This document shows, piece after piece, positions 9,397 to 17,755 of a stretch of 53,479 bases of DNA. Below the pieces are notes generated by a model, which did no database searches, was not told where the DNA came from, and saw only the letters and a program-made list of their open reading frames with translations. Each line of letters begins with the position of its first letter. The stretch's first letter is position 1. The position numbers and the translations under genes were made by a program. This stretch comes from an uncultured Lachnospiraceae bacterium (GTDB taxonomy: Bacteria > Bacillota > Clostridia > Lachnospirales > Lachnospiraceae), in assembly GCA_900316855.1 (NCBI GenBank), contig ONEK01000015.1, positions 1-53,479 on the forward strand, written 5' to 3'.

Positions 9397-9487
9397 CATA
9401 GAAAGCAACTTCAATATTTTGCTGCTGGCAGCTTCTTCATAATAAATGCCGGGTTCCCGCAAGGGAACCCGGCATCCTCCTTTTTAA
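9397..9487 (+). ncRNA. Possible small RNA or attenuated leader upstream of the alarmone synthetase
   Basis: From the TATACT box a transcript would begin near 9397 and end at the strong terminator about 90 bases later, with no open reading frame of note. It contains a small GCTGC..GGCAGC hairpin followed by the terminator stem. It could be an independent small RNA or a 5' leader of the gene at 9690 whose read-through is controlled. Confidence 0.3.
9446..9486 (+). terminator. Strong intrinsic terminator, perfect 13-bp stem
   Basis: Arms of 13 bases, perfectly complementary, at 9446-9458 and 9463-9475 around a GCAA tetraloop (9459-9462), followed by CCTCCTTTTT. It lies 204 bases before the start codon of the alarmone synthetase gene. 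Confidence 0.88.
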
Positions 9488-9689
9488 GGCCTTTTATCGG
9501 GACGGCGGTGCAGCTTCTTCCGAAACCCCTGTGCTCTCCTGTGTTAAATCTTTCCCACAAATATGTTACGATTTCAGAAACCGGAATATGGATGACTGTT
9601 TTTCCGGGCAGGAATCATCCGGTTCCGGGCCGGGCTTTGCCGCGGCTTCATCCGTGCCAGACAAGATCAGGCGCAGACAGGAGGCTCCC

Positions 9690-10673
9690 ATGATTTCCCT
9701 GAACGATTATCTCTACAACGGCGACACCGTACTGAAAATCCTGCAGTACTATTCCGCCGATCTCAAGAAGGACGCACTGAAAACCCGGAACGCCATAGAT
9801 CTGCAGCACAGCAATTTCCTCGTCGGCATCCTCGGCCAGCTCGAACACAACGATTTCCTGACCTATCAGTCCCAGCGGATCCGCGATTTTTATAAATATA
9901 TGGCGGAGCGTTATCCGTTCCTGGCTTTCACGTTCAAGGGCAGAATCAAATCGCTGATCCGTACCGAGGAGAAGTTCAACGGCTACATTGTAGAGACGAT
10001 TTACGATAATTACGAGAAGAACCGCACGCTGCCTCGCACATCCGAAATCAAGCAGCAGCTGACGCACTTCCGTGATTTCATCGCCTACCGGATTGTCATT
10101 TCACTTCCCAAGTGCCATGTAAAGCCCGGTGAGAACCGCGAGGAAACCGAAATCCGGTATCTGTACGAAATTGCCAATGCGCTCCCGGAATTTCTGGAGG
10201 AGAGGGAATTTACCGCGGAGGCGTCTGTTCTGGACCAGCCCTGCTCCGAGCGCCTCGATCCTGCGGTACGGCCCTATTACCGGGACTATGTTGCCTTTCC
10301 GCGGGAGACCGGATACCGGTCCCTTCACATCGCGCTGTTTGACAACAGTGCGGGAAGCTATATCGAGGTGCAGTTAAGGACCCAGGAGATGGATGACTTC
10401 GCGGAGATCGGCAATGCCAATCATATTGCCTATCAGAAGAATCAGGAACTGGACAGGAGGCGCAGAGACGCGATTCCGGAGGGCGTCAGCACCGATTTTG
10501 ACCAGGCGTATCAGCGGGGCATGCTGCTGCAGAACCTGGACCTGTCGAAGGTGGACGTCAACATGTTCACTGCCTACAGCAACGTTCTGATGAACGACGG
10601 CTGCGGCCTGTACCGGGGACGCCTTATCCTGCCGTTCGAGCATCTGTCCCGTTTCCAGAACGATATGATCTGA
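9690..10673 (+). CDS. RelA/SpoT-domain (p)ppGpp synthetase, small alarmone synthetase type
   Basis: A 327-aa protein with a stand-alone RelA/SpoT nucleotidyltransferase domain. The synthetase motifs are visible: the conserved Arg/Lys-rich helix FKGRIKSL, the metal-site strand HFRDFIAYRIVIS, the GYRSLHIAL box, and the EVQLRTQEMDDFAEIGNANHIAYQ segment that corresponds to EIQIRT..AExGxAAHxxYK in RelA. No HD hydrolase, TGS or ACT domain is present, so it should transfer pyrophosphate from ATP to GDP/GTP without hydrolysing the product. An in-frame upstream extension exists, but the ATG at 9690 has AGGAGG 5-6 bases upstream and begins the conserved sequence. It lies behind the repeat array and terminator at 9314-9486. 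Confidence 0.85.
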   Translation: MISLNDYLYNGDTVLKILQYYSADLKKDALKTRNAIDLQHSNFLVGILGQLEHNDFLTYQSQRIRDFYKYMAERYPFLAFTFKGRIKSLIRTEEKFNGYIVETIYDNYEKNRTLPRTSEIKQQLTHFRDFIAYRIVISLPKCHVKPGENREETEIRYLYEIANALPEFLEEREFTAEASVLDQPCSERLDPAVRPYYRDYVAFPRETGYRSLHIALFDNSAGSYIEVQLRTQEMDDFAEIGNANHIAYQKNQELDRRRRDAIPEGVSTDFDQAYQRGMLLQNLDLSKVDVNMFTAYSNVLMNDGCGLYRGRLILPFEHLSRFQNDMI

Positions 10674-10734
10674 CAGAACCAGCTAACAGCGAAGCCTGGA
10701 AAAACAATTCGTGTGTCTTATTTCCCCGGCAGTT

Positions 10735-11301
10735 CTAGAGCCGGAACACGATTCCGCACACGGCAGCGACGGCGATGTACAGGACGGGGTGCCTGTTGAA
10801 TTTCTTAATCCCGATATAGATGAGGACTGCCAGCAGGATCAGCGGCCAGTTGAACAGGTCCGCAACGGAACCGGTTGCACGGAACACATCGGTGTGAAGG
10901 AGCGAGAGCTCGGCAACGCCGAGCCCGGCGGCTGCAATGAGTCCGGTCGACGCGGGACGCAGGCCGTAGAATACGCGCTGCACTATCTGCGAATCACGGA
11001 ACCGGTCCAGAATCTTTGAGATCAGGATGATGGTGATGATGGCGGGGAAGACAAGGCCCAGCGTAGCCACAATGCCGCCCTCGAGGCCTACGGTCTTATA
11101 GCCGACGTAGGTTGCCATGTTGATGCCGAGCGGCCCGGGCGTCGACTCCGAAACGGCGATCATGTTGGAAACGTCGGCCGTCGTAAACCAGCCTGTCTTG
11201 CGTCCGATGTCCTGCAGGAACGGAAGCGTTGCAAGGCCTCCGCCGACCGAGAAAAGACCCGTCTTGAAAAATTCCCAGAATAACTGAAGATCGATCAGCA
11301 T
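10735..11301 (-). CDS. Chromate-transporter family protein, second short ChrA subunit
   Basis: A 188-aa membrane protein with one CHR domain: an N-terminal FFKTGLFSVGGGLATLPFLQ followed by SESTPGPLGINMATYVGY and a GLVFPAIITIILIS helix. Short-chain CHR proteins work as pairs with opposite membrane orientation and exchange oxyanions such as chromate or sulfate for protons. Its start overlaps the end of the upstream partner gene by 7 bases, so they form a two-gene operon. In a gut anaerobe the physiological substrate is probably not chromate, and an oxyanion or unknown anion is more likely. Confidence 0.85.
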   Translation of the reverse strand: MLIDLQLFWEFFKTGLFSVGGGLATLPFLQDIGRKTGWFTTADVSNMIAVSESTPGPLGINMATYVGYKTVGLEGGIVATLGLVFPAIITIILISKILDRFRDSQIVQRVFYGLRPASTGLIAAAGLGVAELSLLHTDVFRATGSVADLFNWPLILLAVLIYIGIKKFNRHPVLYIAVAAVCGIVFRL

Positions 11302-11921
11302 GTCTTGTCATCTCCTTCTGTTTTATTGTCATCTGCCTTGCCGGCGGCTGCCTGACGGTCTGCCACGGGCTTTAACAGGTAGCCCGCGAAGCCGGCCAGC
11401 ACCACGAGCCAGATTGGCGAGAGGTTCGTAAACAGTGATAATGCCAGAACCGCAAGGAAGATGATCCAGCACCACAGGTCTTTGACGGATTTCTTTCCGA
11501 GCTTGATCACGGAATCAAGGATCAGCACGACAACAGCAGCGCGGATGCCGTTGAAGGCATGCTTCACGACTGCGAGCTCCGCGAAGTTCTGCAGGAAGAT
11601 GGAGATGATGGTGATGATAATGATAGAGGGGGCGACTACGCCGAGCGTTGCCACAATACCCCCGATAACACCCAGGTACTTGTATCCGATGAATGTCGCG
11701 GTATTCACGGCGATGATTCCCGGCGTGCACTGGCCGATCGCGTAGTAATCCATCAGTTCCTCATCGGTTGCCCAGTGCCGTTTGTCCACGACCTCGCGCT
11801 GCAGAATGGGCAGCATGGCGTAGCCGCCGCCGAACGTGGTCCCTCCGATTTCAAAGAACACCAGAAACAGTTCCAGCAGGAATTTCAGCTTATTTCCCGC
11901 GGGTTTTGTCTGCTCATTCAA
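11295..11921 (-). CDS. Chromate-transporter family protein, first short ChrA subunit
   Basis: A 208-aa membrane protein with one CHR domain: FEIGGTTFGGGYAMLPILQ near the N-terminus, GQCTPGIIAVNTATFIGY, and several hydrophobic helices. It is the first gene of the operon, reading away from the LysR gene, with AGGAGGAGG about 7 bases before its ATG. The pair is homologous but not identical in sequence, as expected for antiparallel heterodimer subunits. The divergent LysR regulator is the obvious candidate to control it. A charged C-terminal tail (DRQAAAGKADDNKTEGDDKTC) follows the last helix. Confidence 0.85.
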   Translation of the reverse strand: MNEQTKPAGNKLKFLLELFLVFFEIGGTTFGGGYAMLPILQREVVDKRHWATDEELMDYYAIGQCTPGIIAVNTATFIGYKYLGVIGGIVATLGVVAPSIIIITIISIFLQNFAELAVVKHAFNGIRAAVVVLILDSVIKLGKKSVKDLWCWIIFLAVLALSLFTNLSPIWLVVLAGFAGYLLKPVADRQAAAGKADDNKTEGDDKTC

Positions 11922-12054
11922 TTTCGTACCTCCTCCTGTACAAGGACATATCAGCGGCGTCTGCGCGGTACATCTGAAAGATCCGCGGAAGCCGCAATGT
12001 CTGTTCCTTCACGACCCTCCTATGGTATCATGTTAAAGACATATAAAATATATG

Positions 12055-12071
12055 TATTTCTGATAGAAATA
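12055..12071. promoter_or_regulatory. Inverted repeat, likely LysR-type binding site
   Basis: TATTTC-TGATA-GAAATA, a perfect 6-bp inverted repeat with a 5-base spacer in an AT-rich stretch, lies 18 bases before the LysR start in the divergent chrA/lysR gap. LysR regulators typically bind T-N11-A dyads in exactly such positions. It probably controls both directions. Confidence 0.55.
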
Positions 12072-12088
12072 TATTTTGGAAATATGAA

Positions 12089-12991
12089 ATGGAATTCAGG
12101 ACACTTCGATATTTCACAGCGGTGGTAGAAGAGGGAACTATTTCCGCCGCGGCGCGAAAGCTCCATATGCAGCAGCCGCCCCTATCCATGGCAATGAAAA
12201 GCCTTGAGGAGGAATATCACATTCAGCTGTTCAAGCGCGGGGCAAGGCAGATCACTCTCACGGACGCAGGAAGTCTCCTCTACCGCTATGCTCAGCAGAT
12301 TCTGGAACTGGAGTCCGCGGCAGACGAGGACCTGACGAACCTTTCCACGGGACATAACGGAACCATCCGGCTGGGGCTGGTATCGACTGCCGATTCGGCG
12401 AAACTGTACAGGGGTATCCGGTTTTTCCATCTGGCAAATCCCGGAGTCAGTTTTCGTATTTATGAAGGGAATACCTACGATCAGCTGGATATGCTGCGGA
12501 CGGGAAGGACGGAGCTTGCCGTGATCCGGACGCCCTTTCAGGCACATGACCTGGAGGAGCTCGAGCTGGAACGGGGACCATTCGCGGCAGCAGGACAGAC
12601 AAGATATCTGGGGACATTGCCGCCTGCGTCCGTGACACTCGATGATCTGCAGGACTGTCCGCTCATTCTGTACCGGAGATGGGAAAATATCCTGCGCGAT
12701 GAATTCCGCAAGAAAAATCTTGCACCGGACATACTCTGCATGAACGACGACGCGAGGACATCTATCCAGTGGGCACGTGCAGGTCTGGGTGTTGCGCTTG
12801 TTCCATCCGGTATACTGCGCCTGGCATCGGATCTGGAGACCAGAATTCTGGCGGAAGAGGACCTTGACAGCCCACTCTGCCTCGTGCGCCGCCGGGATGC
12901 AGAGCCCTCGCTCAGCGCGGGCTTATTGTGGAAGCTGTTTCAAACGGGCTGCAGTTCAGAACGCGAAGCCGTGCGCGCCGGAACACAATAA
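12089..12991 (+). CDS. LysR-family transcriptional regulator
   Basis: A 300-aa LysR protein. The winged helix-turn-helix is at the N-terminus (MEFRTLRYFTAVVEEGTISAAARKLHMQQPPLSMAMKSLEEE), followed by a linker helix and a periplasmic-binding-protein-like effector domain (from about TIRLGLVSTAD). The QQPPLSMAMKSLE recognition helix is that of the CbbR/CatR-like branch. Divergent transcription from the chrA pair, with a dyad between them, suggests that it regulates the transporter operon in response to an unknown small ligand. The Shine-Dalgarno is weak (TGGAAATATGAA), which may keep the level low. Confidence 0.9.
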   Translation: MEFRTLRYFTAVVEEGTISAAARKLHMQQPPLSMAMKSLEEEYHIQLFKRGARQITLTDAGSLLYRYAQQILELESAADEDLTNLSTGHNGTIRLGLVSTADSAKLYRGIRFFHLANPGVSFRIYEGNTYDQLDMLRTGRTELAVIRTPFQAHDLEELELERGPFAAAGQTRYLGTLPPASVTLDDLQDCPLILYRRWENILRDEFRKKNLAPDILCMNDDARTSIQWARAGLGVALVPSGILRLASDLETRILAEEDLDSPLCLVRRRDAEPSLSAGLLWKLFQTGCSSEREAVRAGTQ

Positions 12992-13037
12992 GAAAGCCGC
13001 GGCTTCCTGCGGTCTGCCGGTCATTGCCCCGAAGGAA

Positions 13038-13295
13038 TCATGAGACAGGAGCACTGGCCTCGTCCGCTGGCTGGTCCGTGCTCTGCGGCTCATGGTTTAC
13101 ATCGATCCGCAGCTCCTTTGCCTCACGGTCATATTCCACCCTGAGCCTGCCCTTTTTCGCGGCACCTGAGATCTGCTTCTGGAAGAATTCCGAGATTGCA
13201 GTCGGGAAGCTCTCCTTGTCAACATGGGCGAGCGCCTTCTTCATGGTTGCTTCATCTTTTTCAGAAAGTGTAAACTGACTGCATTTCAAAATCAT
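13038..13295 (-). CDS. Hypothetical 85-aa protein
   Basis: A small, charged, soluble protein of no recognised family. It reads MILKCSQFTLSEKDE..., has an amphipathic helical first half (KKALAHVDKESFPTAISEFFQKQI) and a short basic stretch (KKGRLRVEYDREAKELRID) that could form a beta hairpin. The ATG is preceded by CAGGTAG at a suitable distance, and codon choice resembles the neighbours, so it is probably real. It converges on the LysR gene with a 46-base gap. Its function is unknown. Confidence 0.5.
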   Translation of the reverse strand: MILKCSQFTLSEKDEATMKKALAHVDKESFPTAISEFFQKQISGAAKKGRLRVEYDREAKELRIDVNHEPQSTDQPADEASAPVS

Positions 13296-13531
13296 TTCAA
13301 CTACCTGCGATCGACCGGAAGATGCCGTTCCGGCATGCCTTCTGTCATTTTATCCGGATGCCCTGCGGGTGACATGTACGGGCCCCGCTGCCTGCAGACG
13401 GCGGACAGGTCCGGCCACATAACCCTGCACCATTTCTATAGTATCACCTCATGGCAATAACAGAAGCCCCTTCTTGTGAATTTTACCAACTTCGGAGTGC
13501 AAAATTCGTCGCTTTCGCCATCGCGAAATCC

Positions 13532-13586
13532 TTGCGAAACGAAGGCGCAATTCTCTATAATTTTCATAGATATGAAAACGATTACA
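13532..13586 (+). promoter_or_regulatory. Promoter with overlapping LacI/cre-type operator for the amylosucrase gene
   Basis: TTGCGA (13532-13537) and TATAAT (13556-13561) are 18 bases apart. TGAAAACGATTACA at 13573-13586, just after the expected start point, fits the catabolite-responsive element pattern TGNAANCGNTNNCA and is identical to a 14-mer in the PTS promoter at 17646-17659. Upstream at 13513-13528 lies another dyad, TTTCGC-CATC-GCGAAA. The remainder of the 342-base gap (13296-13531) shows nothing else recognisable. Confidence 0.7.
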
Positions 13587-13637
13587 ACATGATTTCAAAA
13601 CATCAGGAACTCATTTCAGAGGGCACGGGAGGCAGTA

Positions 13638-15677
13638 ATGTTCGAGGAGAAGAACTGGGAACCGGAATTCACGAAGCGTCTGGAAAAGCACTACGAGGAA
13701 ATGAAGTGGCTCTACAACGAGCTGTACAATGACGAACACGCCTTTGCGTATTTCTGCTTCATGCTGCACGAATATTACGCGGCAAGGCCGAAGGTCTTAA
13801 AGGAGTGGGACGAGGCGAGGGAGGTTGTTCCCGACTGGTATACCGGCAACGACATGCTGGGAATGCTGATGTATACGCAGTGCTTCGCGGGAACTCTTGA
13901 CGGTATCCGTTCCCATCTGGATTATATCCGCAGCTGCGGCGTCAATTACGTGCACCTGATGCCGCTTCTTACGAGCCCGAAGGACCGGAGCGACGGCGGA
14001 TACGCTGTCGCGGATTTCCGCAGAGTACAGCCGGAGCTCGGCACGATGGAGGATCTCGGAAAGCTCGCCAATGACTGCCACGAGCGCGGCATGAGCGTCT
14101 GTCTCGATTTCGTCATGAACCATACGAGCGAGGATCACGAGTGGGCGAAGCGCGCCCGTGCCGGCGAGAAGGAATACCAGGACCGGTATTATTTCTACGA
14201 TGACTGGACGATCCCGAACCAGTACGAGGAGACGGTGCCGCAGGTGTTCCCCCAGACCGCGCCCGGCAATTTCTCGTGGAACGAGGAAACGCACAAGGTC
14301 GTCATGACCACGTTTTACCCCTATCAGTGGGACCTGAATTATCACAATCCGACCGTGTTCAACGACATGACGGCCAATATGCTGAACCTGTGCAACTACG
14401 GCGTGGACATCATTCGGCTCGACGCGGTTCCTTATATCTGGAAGGTCCTGGGGACGAACTGCCGCAACCTCCCGCAGGTGCATACGCTTGTCCGCATCAT
14501 GCGGATGGCGTGTGAGGTGGTATGCCCCGGAACGCTCCTTCTGGGCGAGGTGGTGATGGAGCCCTCGAAGGTGGTCCCCTACTTCGGAACACTGGAAAAG
14601 CCGGAATGCCACATGCTGTACAACGTAACAACCATGGCCTCAACCTGGCATACGGTGGCAACGCACGATGTGCGCCTTCTGCAGCACCAGCTGGGCCAGG
14701 TCTTCGCCCTTCCGCACCAGTACACGTTCCTCAATTACCTGCGCTGCCATGACGATATCGGATGGGGTCTGGATTACGACTACCTGAAGCAGTTCGGCAT
14801 CACCGAGGTTCCGCACAAGAAATACCTGAACGATTACCTCAAGGGTGCGTTCTACGGCAGTGACTCCCGCGGTGAGTTATATAACGACGATCCGAAGCTG
14901 GGCGATGCGAGGCTGTGCGGTACCACGGCGTCCCTGTGCGGAATCGAGGCCGCGGAATACGAGAAGAATCCGACGAAGCTCGACCGCAGCATCCGTCTGG
15001 ACCTCATGCTGCACGCGTTTCTGTTCACACAGAGCGGCATCCCGGTCCTTTACAGCGGAGATGAGATCGGGCAGCTCAACGACTACTCCTACCATAAGGA
15101 CCCGATCAAGAAGAGCGACTCCCGCTACCTGCACCGGGGCAGTCTTTGCTGGGACAATGTCGCGAAGATCCGCGACCCGGAGAGCCGCGAGGCACGCGTC
15201 TTCAACGGGCTGAGGAGCCTGGAGAAGATCCGTATGAACTGTGAGGTCTTTGACGCGGACGCGGATACCTGGGTCATCGACACGCAGAATATTCATGTTC
15301 TGGGAATCGGAAGATATTTCCGTGGCCTGAAGCTGGTCAGTCTGTTCAACTTCAGCGAATTCGACCAGACGGCACATGTGGACGAGGACGGAAGGTTCTA
15401 TGACTGCATCACCGGGGAGGAGCGCTCCGTCCGGGCGATCCAGATCCCGGCATACGGTTTCCTGTGGCTTCTTGCTTCGTTTAACGGAGGAGAGGAGAAC
15501 CCCGCTGAGCTCCTGAAACGCAGGATCGATAAGGAGGATGCCTCCGCGGAGAAGGAAGCCTTCGGAAAGAAAGCAGCGAAAAAGCAAAGCTCCGGAAAGG
15601 CGGCAGCGAAAAAGAAAACAACAGAAGCGGATACAGCAGGGAAGAAGCCTGCGGCCCGCACGCGGCAAACGCATTGA
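13638..15677 (+). CDS. Amylosucrase-like GH13 enzyme with Lys/Ala-rich C-terminal tail
   Basis: A 679-aa glycoside hydrolase of family 13 with the amylosucrase (GH13_4) architecture. The nucleophile is Asp262 (RLDAVPYIWK), the acid/base Glu304 (LLLGEVVM) and the third carboxylate Asp372 in HDDIGW. The 42-residue spacing of the first two equals that in Neisseria amylosucrase. The TTF.PYQWDLNYHNP stretch is also amylosucrase-like. Amylosucrase transfers glucose from sucrose onto an alpha-1,4-glucan and releases fructose. There is no signal peptide, so it acts inside the cell. The last ~50 residues form an unusual basic tail rich in KKAAKK/AAAKKK repeats. Start ATG has GGGAGG upstream. It heads a sugar locus with a LacI regulator and a PTS permease that shares its operator. 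Sucrose phosphorylase-like activity is an alternative. Confidence 0.82.
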   Translation: MFEEKNWEPEFTKRLEKHYEEMKWLYNELYNDEHAFAYFCFMLHEYYAARPKVLKEWDEAREVVPDWYTGNDMLGMLMYTQCFAGTLDGIRSHLDYIRSCGVNYVHLMPLLTSPKDRSDGGYAVADFRRVQPELGTMEDLGKLANDCHERGMSVCLDFVMNHTSEDHEWAKRARAGEKEYQDRYYFYDDWTIPNQYEETVPQVFPQTAPGNFSWNEETHKVVMTTFYPYQWDLNYHNPTVFNDMTANMLNLCNYGVDIIRLDAVPYIWKVLGTNCRNLPQVHTLVRIMRMACEVVCPGTLLLGEVVMEPSKVVPYFGTLEKPECHMLYNVTTMASTWHTVATHDVRLLQHQLGQVFALPHQYTFLNYLRCHDDIGWGLDYDYLKQFGITEVPHKKYLNDYLKGAFYGSDSRGELYNDDPKLGDARLCGTTASLCGIEAAEYEKNPTKLDRSIRLDLMLHAFLFTQSGIPVLYSGDEIGQLNDYSYHKDPIKKSDSRYLHRGSLCWDNVAKIRDPESREARVFNGLRSLEKIRMNCEVFDADADTWVIDTQNIHVLGIGRYFRGLKLVSLFNFSEFDQTAHVDEDGRFYDCITGEERSVRAIQIPAYGFLWLLASFNGGEENPAELLKRRIDKEDASAEKEAFGKKAAKKQSSGKAAAKKKTTEADTAGKKPAARTRQTH

Positions 15678-15757
15678 AACCGGAATGATGCCGCGGCGAG
15701 ACCGCAGGCAGCGTATACCACGTGAATAGAGAAAAAAGTGCTTATAGCAGGAGAATT

Positions 15758-16744
15758 ATGACGATCAAGGAAGTTGCACAGCTGGCGGGCGTTTCCGCGG
15801 CGGCTGTCAGCAGATATATGAATGGGGGCCCCATCAGCGGGGCGAAAAGTGAACGCATCCGTGCGGTCATCGAACGGACCGGCTACCGGCCGAACCAGGC
15901 TGCGCAGTCCATGCGGACCGGCACGAGCGGCCAGATCGGCGTCATCATTCCCAGGGTGAATTCCGGCTCCGCGTCCGAGATCCTTGACGGAGTGATGGAG
16001 AGGCTGCAGGAGAACCATTACATGATGATCCTGGGGCTCACGGAAGGCAGCCATGAGGCCGAGATGCAGTACCTCGAGATCATGCAGACCAACAAGGTCG
16101 CCGGCATCATCCTCATGGGAACCGGCATGACGCCCGCCCTCCGGGACAGCATCGCGGGGGCAGCCTGCCCTGTCATTGTGACCGGGCAGAAATTCAGCGG
16201 GGTATCGTGTGTCTTCCACGACGACTACCACGCGGTGAAGGACCTTACGAAGAGAGCACTCTCGCGGGGCAGGACGGAGCTTGCCTACATCGGGGTCAGT
16301 GAGGACGACGTCGCCGTCGGAGCGGAAAGGCGCCGCGGCGCGGAGGATGCCGTCCGCGAGGCAGGACTTGCGCCGGAGGACTGCGTGTGGAAGATCACTG
16401 GCTTTTCGTTCCGGAACGGCGAGGAGACCATGCGGGAGATTATTCAGGAGCATCCGTCCGTCAACGGCGTGATCTGCGCGACGGATACGCTCGCGCTCGG
16501 AGCGATGAAGGCGCTCCGCGACGCGGGAAAGCGCATTCCGGACGATGTCGTGATCGCCGGTGTCGGCGACAACTGGGCGGACCAGGTATCCGTGCCGCCG
16601 CTGACCTCGGTTCATCTGTATTACCGCCAGTGCGGCGTGACGGCGGCCAATATCCTGCTGAACCGGATGGAGACTGAAGCGAAGGGCAGCCCGGTCACGC
16701 AGACAAGACTTGAATGCACGGTCATGGAAAGGGGGACATTGTGA
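15758..16744 (+). CDS. LacI-family transcriptional repressor of the sugar locus
   Basis: A 328-aa LacI/GalR protein. The helix-turn-helix and hinge are at the N-terminus (TIKEVAQLAGVSAAAVSRYMNGGPISGAKSERIRAVIERTGYRPNQAAQSMRTG), followed by a sugar-binding domain with GQIGVIIPRVNSGSASEILDG and the ...NGVICATDTLALGAMKALRDAGKRIPDDVVIAGVGD motif. The frame is open upstream to 15722, but AGGAG just before the ATG at 15758 and the family start point favour the shorter form. It lies between the two transcription units that carry the same TGAAAACGATTACA operator, so it is the obvious repressor for both. The inducer is probably a sucrose-related sugar or sugar phosphate. The stop overlaps the next start (GTGA). 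Confidence 0.88.
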   Translation: MTIKEVAQLAGVSAAAVSRYMNGGPISGAKSERIRAVIERTGYRPNQAAQSMRTGTSGQIGVIIPRVNSGSASEILDGVMERLQENHYMMILGLTEGSHEAEMQYLEIMQTNKVAGIILMGTGMTPALRDSIAGAACPVIVTGQKFSGVSCVFHDDYHAVKDLTKRALSRGRTELAYIGVSEDDVAVGAERRRGAEDAVREAGLAPEDCVWKITGFSFRNGEETMREIIQEHPSVNGVICATDTLALGAMKALRDAGKRIPDDVVIAGVGDNWADQVSVPPLTSVHLYYRQCGVTAANILLNRMETEAKGSPVTQTRLECTVMERGTL

Positions 16745-17559
16745 AGCTGATCTTTCTGGATATTGACGGGACACTGACACCCGCAGGGGAAAATGACGCG
16801 CCGGAGAGCGCGGTACAGGCGATTCATGACGCGCAGAAGGCGGGCAATAAGGTTTTCCTGTGCACGGGCAGGAATTACAACATGCTGAGGCCTGTTCTGA
16901 AGTACGGCTTCGACGGCATTGTCGGCAGCTCCGGCGGCTATGTGACCTGCGCCGATGAGGTGCTGTATGACTGCCCCATGACCGACACGCAGCGGGATAC
17001 CGCTCTGGAGAGCCTGCACCGGAACGGCGTGTTCTGTACGATTGAGGCAAGGGACGGCTCCTGGGGCGACGCGGATCTCGGGGACTTCCTGAAGAACCAG
17101 CCGGAGGGTAACAGCGAAATCGAGCGCTGGAGGAAGGCTCTGGCATCAAACCTTGGAATCCGTCCGATGGAGGAATACGACGGCAGTCCGGTCTACAAGG
17201 TTGTCATCATGTGTCTTTCCATGGATCAGCTCGATGAGGCACGGAGCCTTCTCGAGGATCAGTTCGAATTCTGCATGCAGGAGATTCCGGCGCATGGCTG
17301 CGTCAACGGCGAACTCATCAACCGGAAGTTCGACAAGGGGAAGGGGGTGCGGAAGATCTGTGAGCACCTGGGCGTTCCGGTTTCGGATACCGTCGGCTTC
17401 GGAGACAGCATGAACGACGAGGCGATGATCCGCACTGTCGGAACGAGCGTCTGCATGGGGAACGGAGCCGAATCCCTGAAGAAGATCAGCACCATGGTCT
17501 GCCCGCCTGTGACGGAGGATGGCATCGCCCGCGCCTTCGATGAACTGCATCTGCGATAA
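16741..17559 (+). CDS. HAD-IIB (Cof-type) sugar-phosphate phosphatase
   Basis: A 272-aa haloacid-dehalogenase hydrolase starting at GTG 16741, which overlaps the LacI stop by 4 bases, with AAGGGGGA upstream. Motif I is FLDIDGTL, motif II CTGRNYN, the motif III Lys is in KFDKGKGV, and motif IV is GFGDSMNDEAMI. A Cof-type cap domain sits between motifs II and III. Such enzymes dephosphorylate sugar phosphates or flavin/PLP-type compounds. Its place between a LacI regulator and a PTS permease in a locus that has an amylosucrase but no GH32 sucrose-6-phosphate hydrolase makes a sugar-phosphate substrate likely, possibly the phosphorylated disaccharide delivered by the PTS. That assignment is inference. 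Confidence 0.82.
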   Translation: MKLIFLDIDGTLTPAGENDAPESAVQAIHDAQKAGNKVFLCTGRNYNMLRPVLKYGFDGIVGSSGGYVTCADEVLYDCPMTDTQRDTALESLHRNGVFCTIEARDGSWGDADLGDFLKNQPEGNSEIERWRKALASNLGIRPMEEYDGSPVYKVVIMCLSMDQLDEARSLLEDQFEFCMQEIPAHGCVNGELINRKFDKGKGVRKICEHLGVPVSDTVGFGDSMNDEAMIRTVGTSVCMGNGAESLKKISTMVCPPVTEDGIARAFDELHLR

Positions 17560-17599
17560 TGCACAAAAATCATTCCGAAAAATCGTCAATTTGGTTATA

Positions 17600-17678
17600 T
17601 TTACACAATCCTGAAAGTTTCATAAAATAAAAGATGAAAATGATGTGAAAACGATTACAGTTCATCTGTAATCGTTTT
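17600..17678 (+). promoter_or_regulatory. PTS promoter with double inverted LacI-type operator
   Basis: TTTACA (17600-17605) and TAAAAT (17623-17628) are 17 bases apart. Just downstream is a perfect 13-bp inverted repeat, AAAACGATTACAG (17648-17660) and its complement (17666-17678), around TTCAT. The left arm is part of TGAAAACGATTACA (17646-17659), identical to the operator before the amylosucrase gene. The dyad has no T run, so it is an operator rather than a terminator. Confidence 0.75.
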
Positions 17679-17755
17679 GCGCAGACAGTCAACGGGTATT
17701 CAGCAATTCCGTCCGGACAGACACTGAAGAGGGGGACGGCCACAGGGAGGTTAAC

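Noticed and set aside
17648..17678. Perfect dyad before the PTS gene as a terminator
   Set aside because: No T run follows, it lies at the promoter, and one arm is identical to the operator at 13573. An operator is the better reading.
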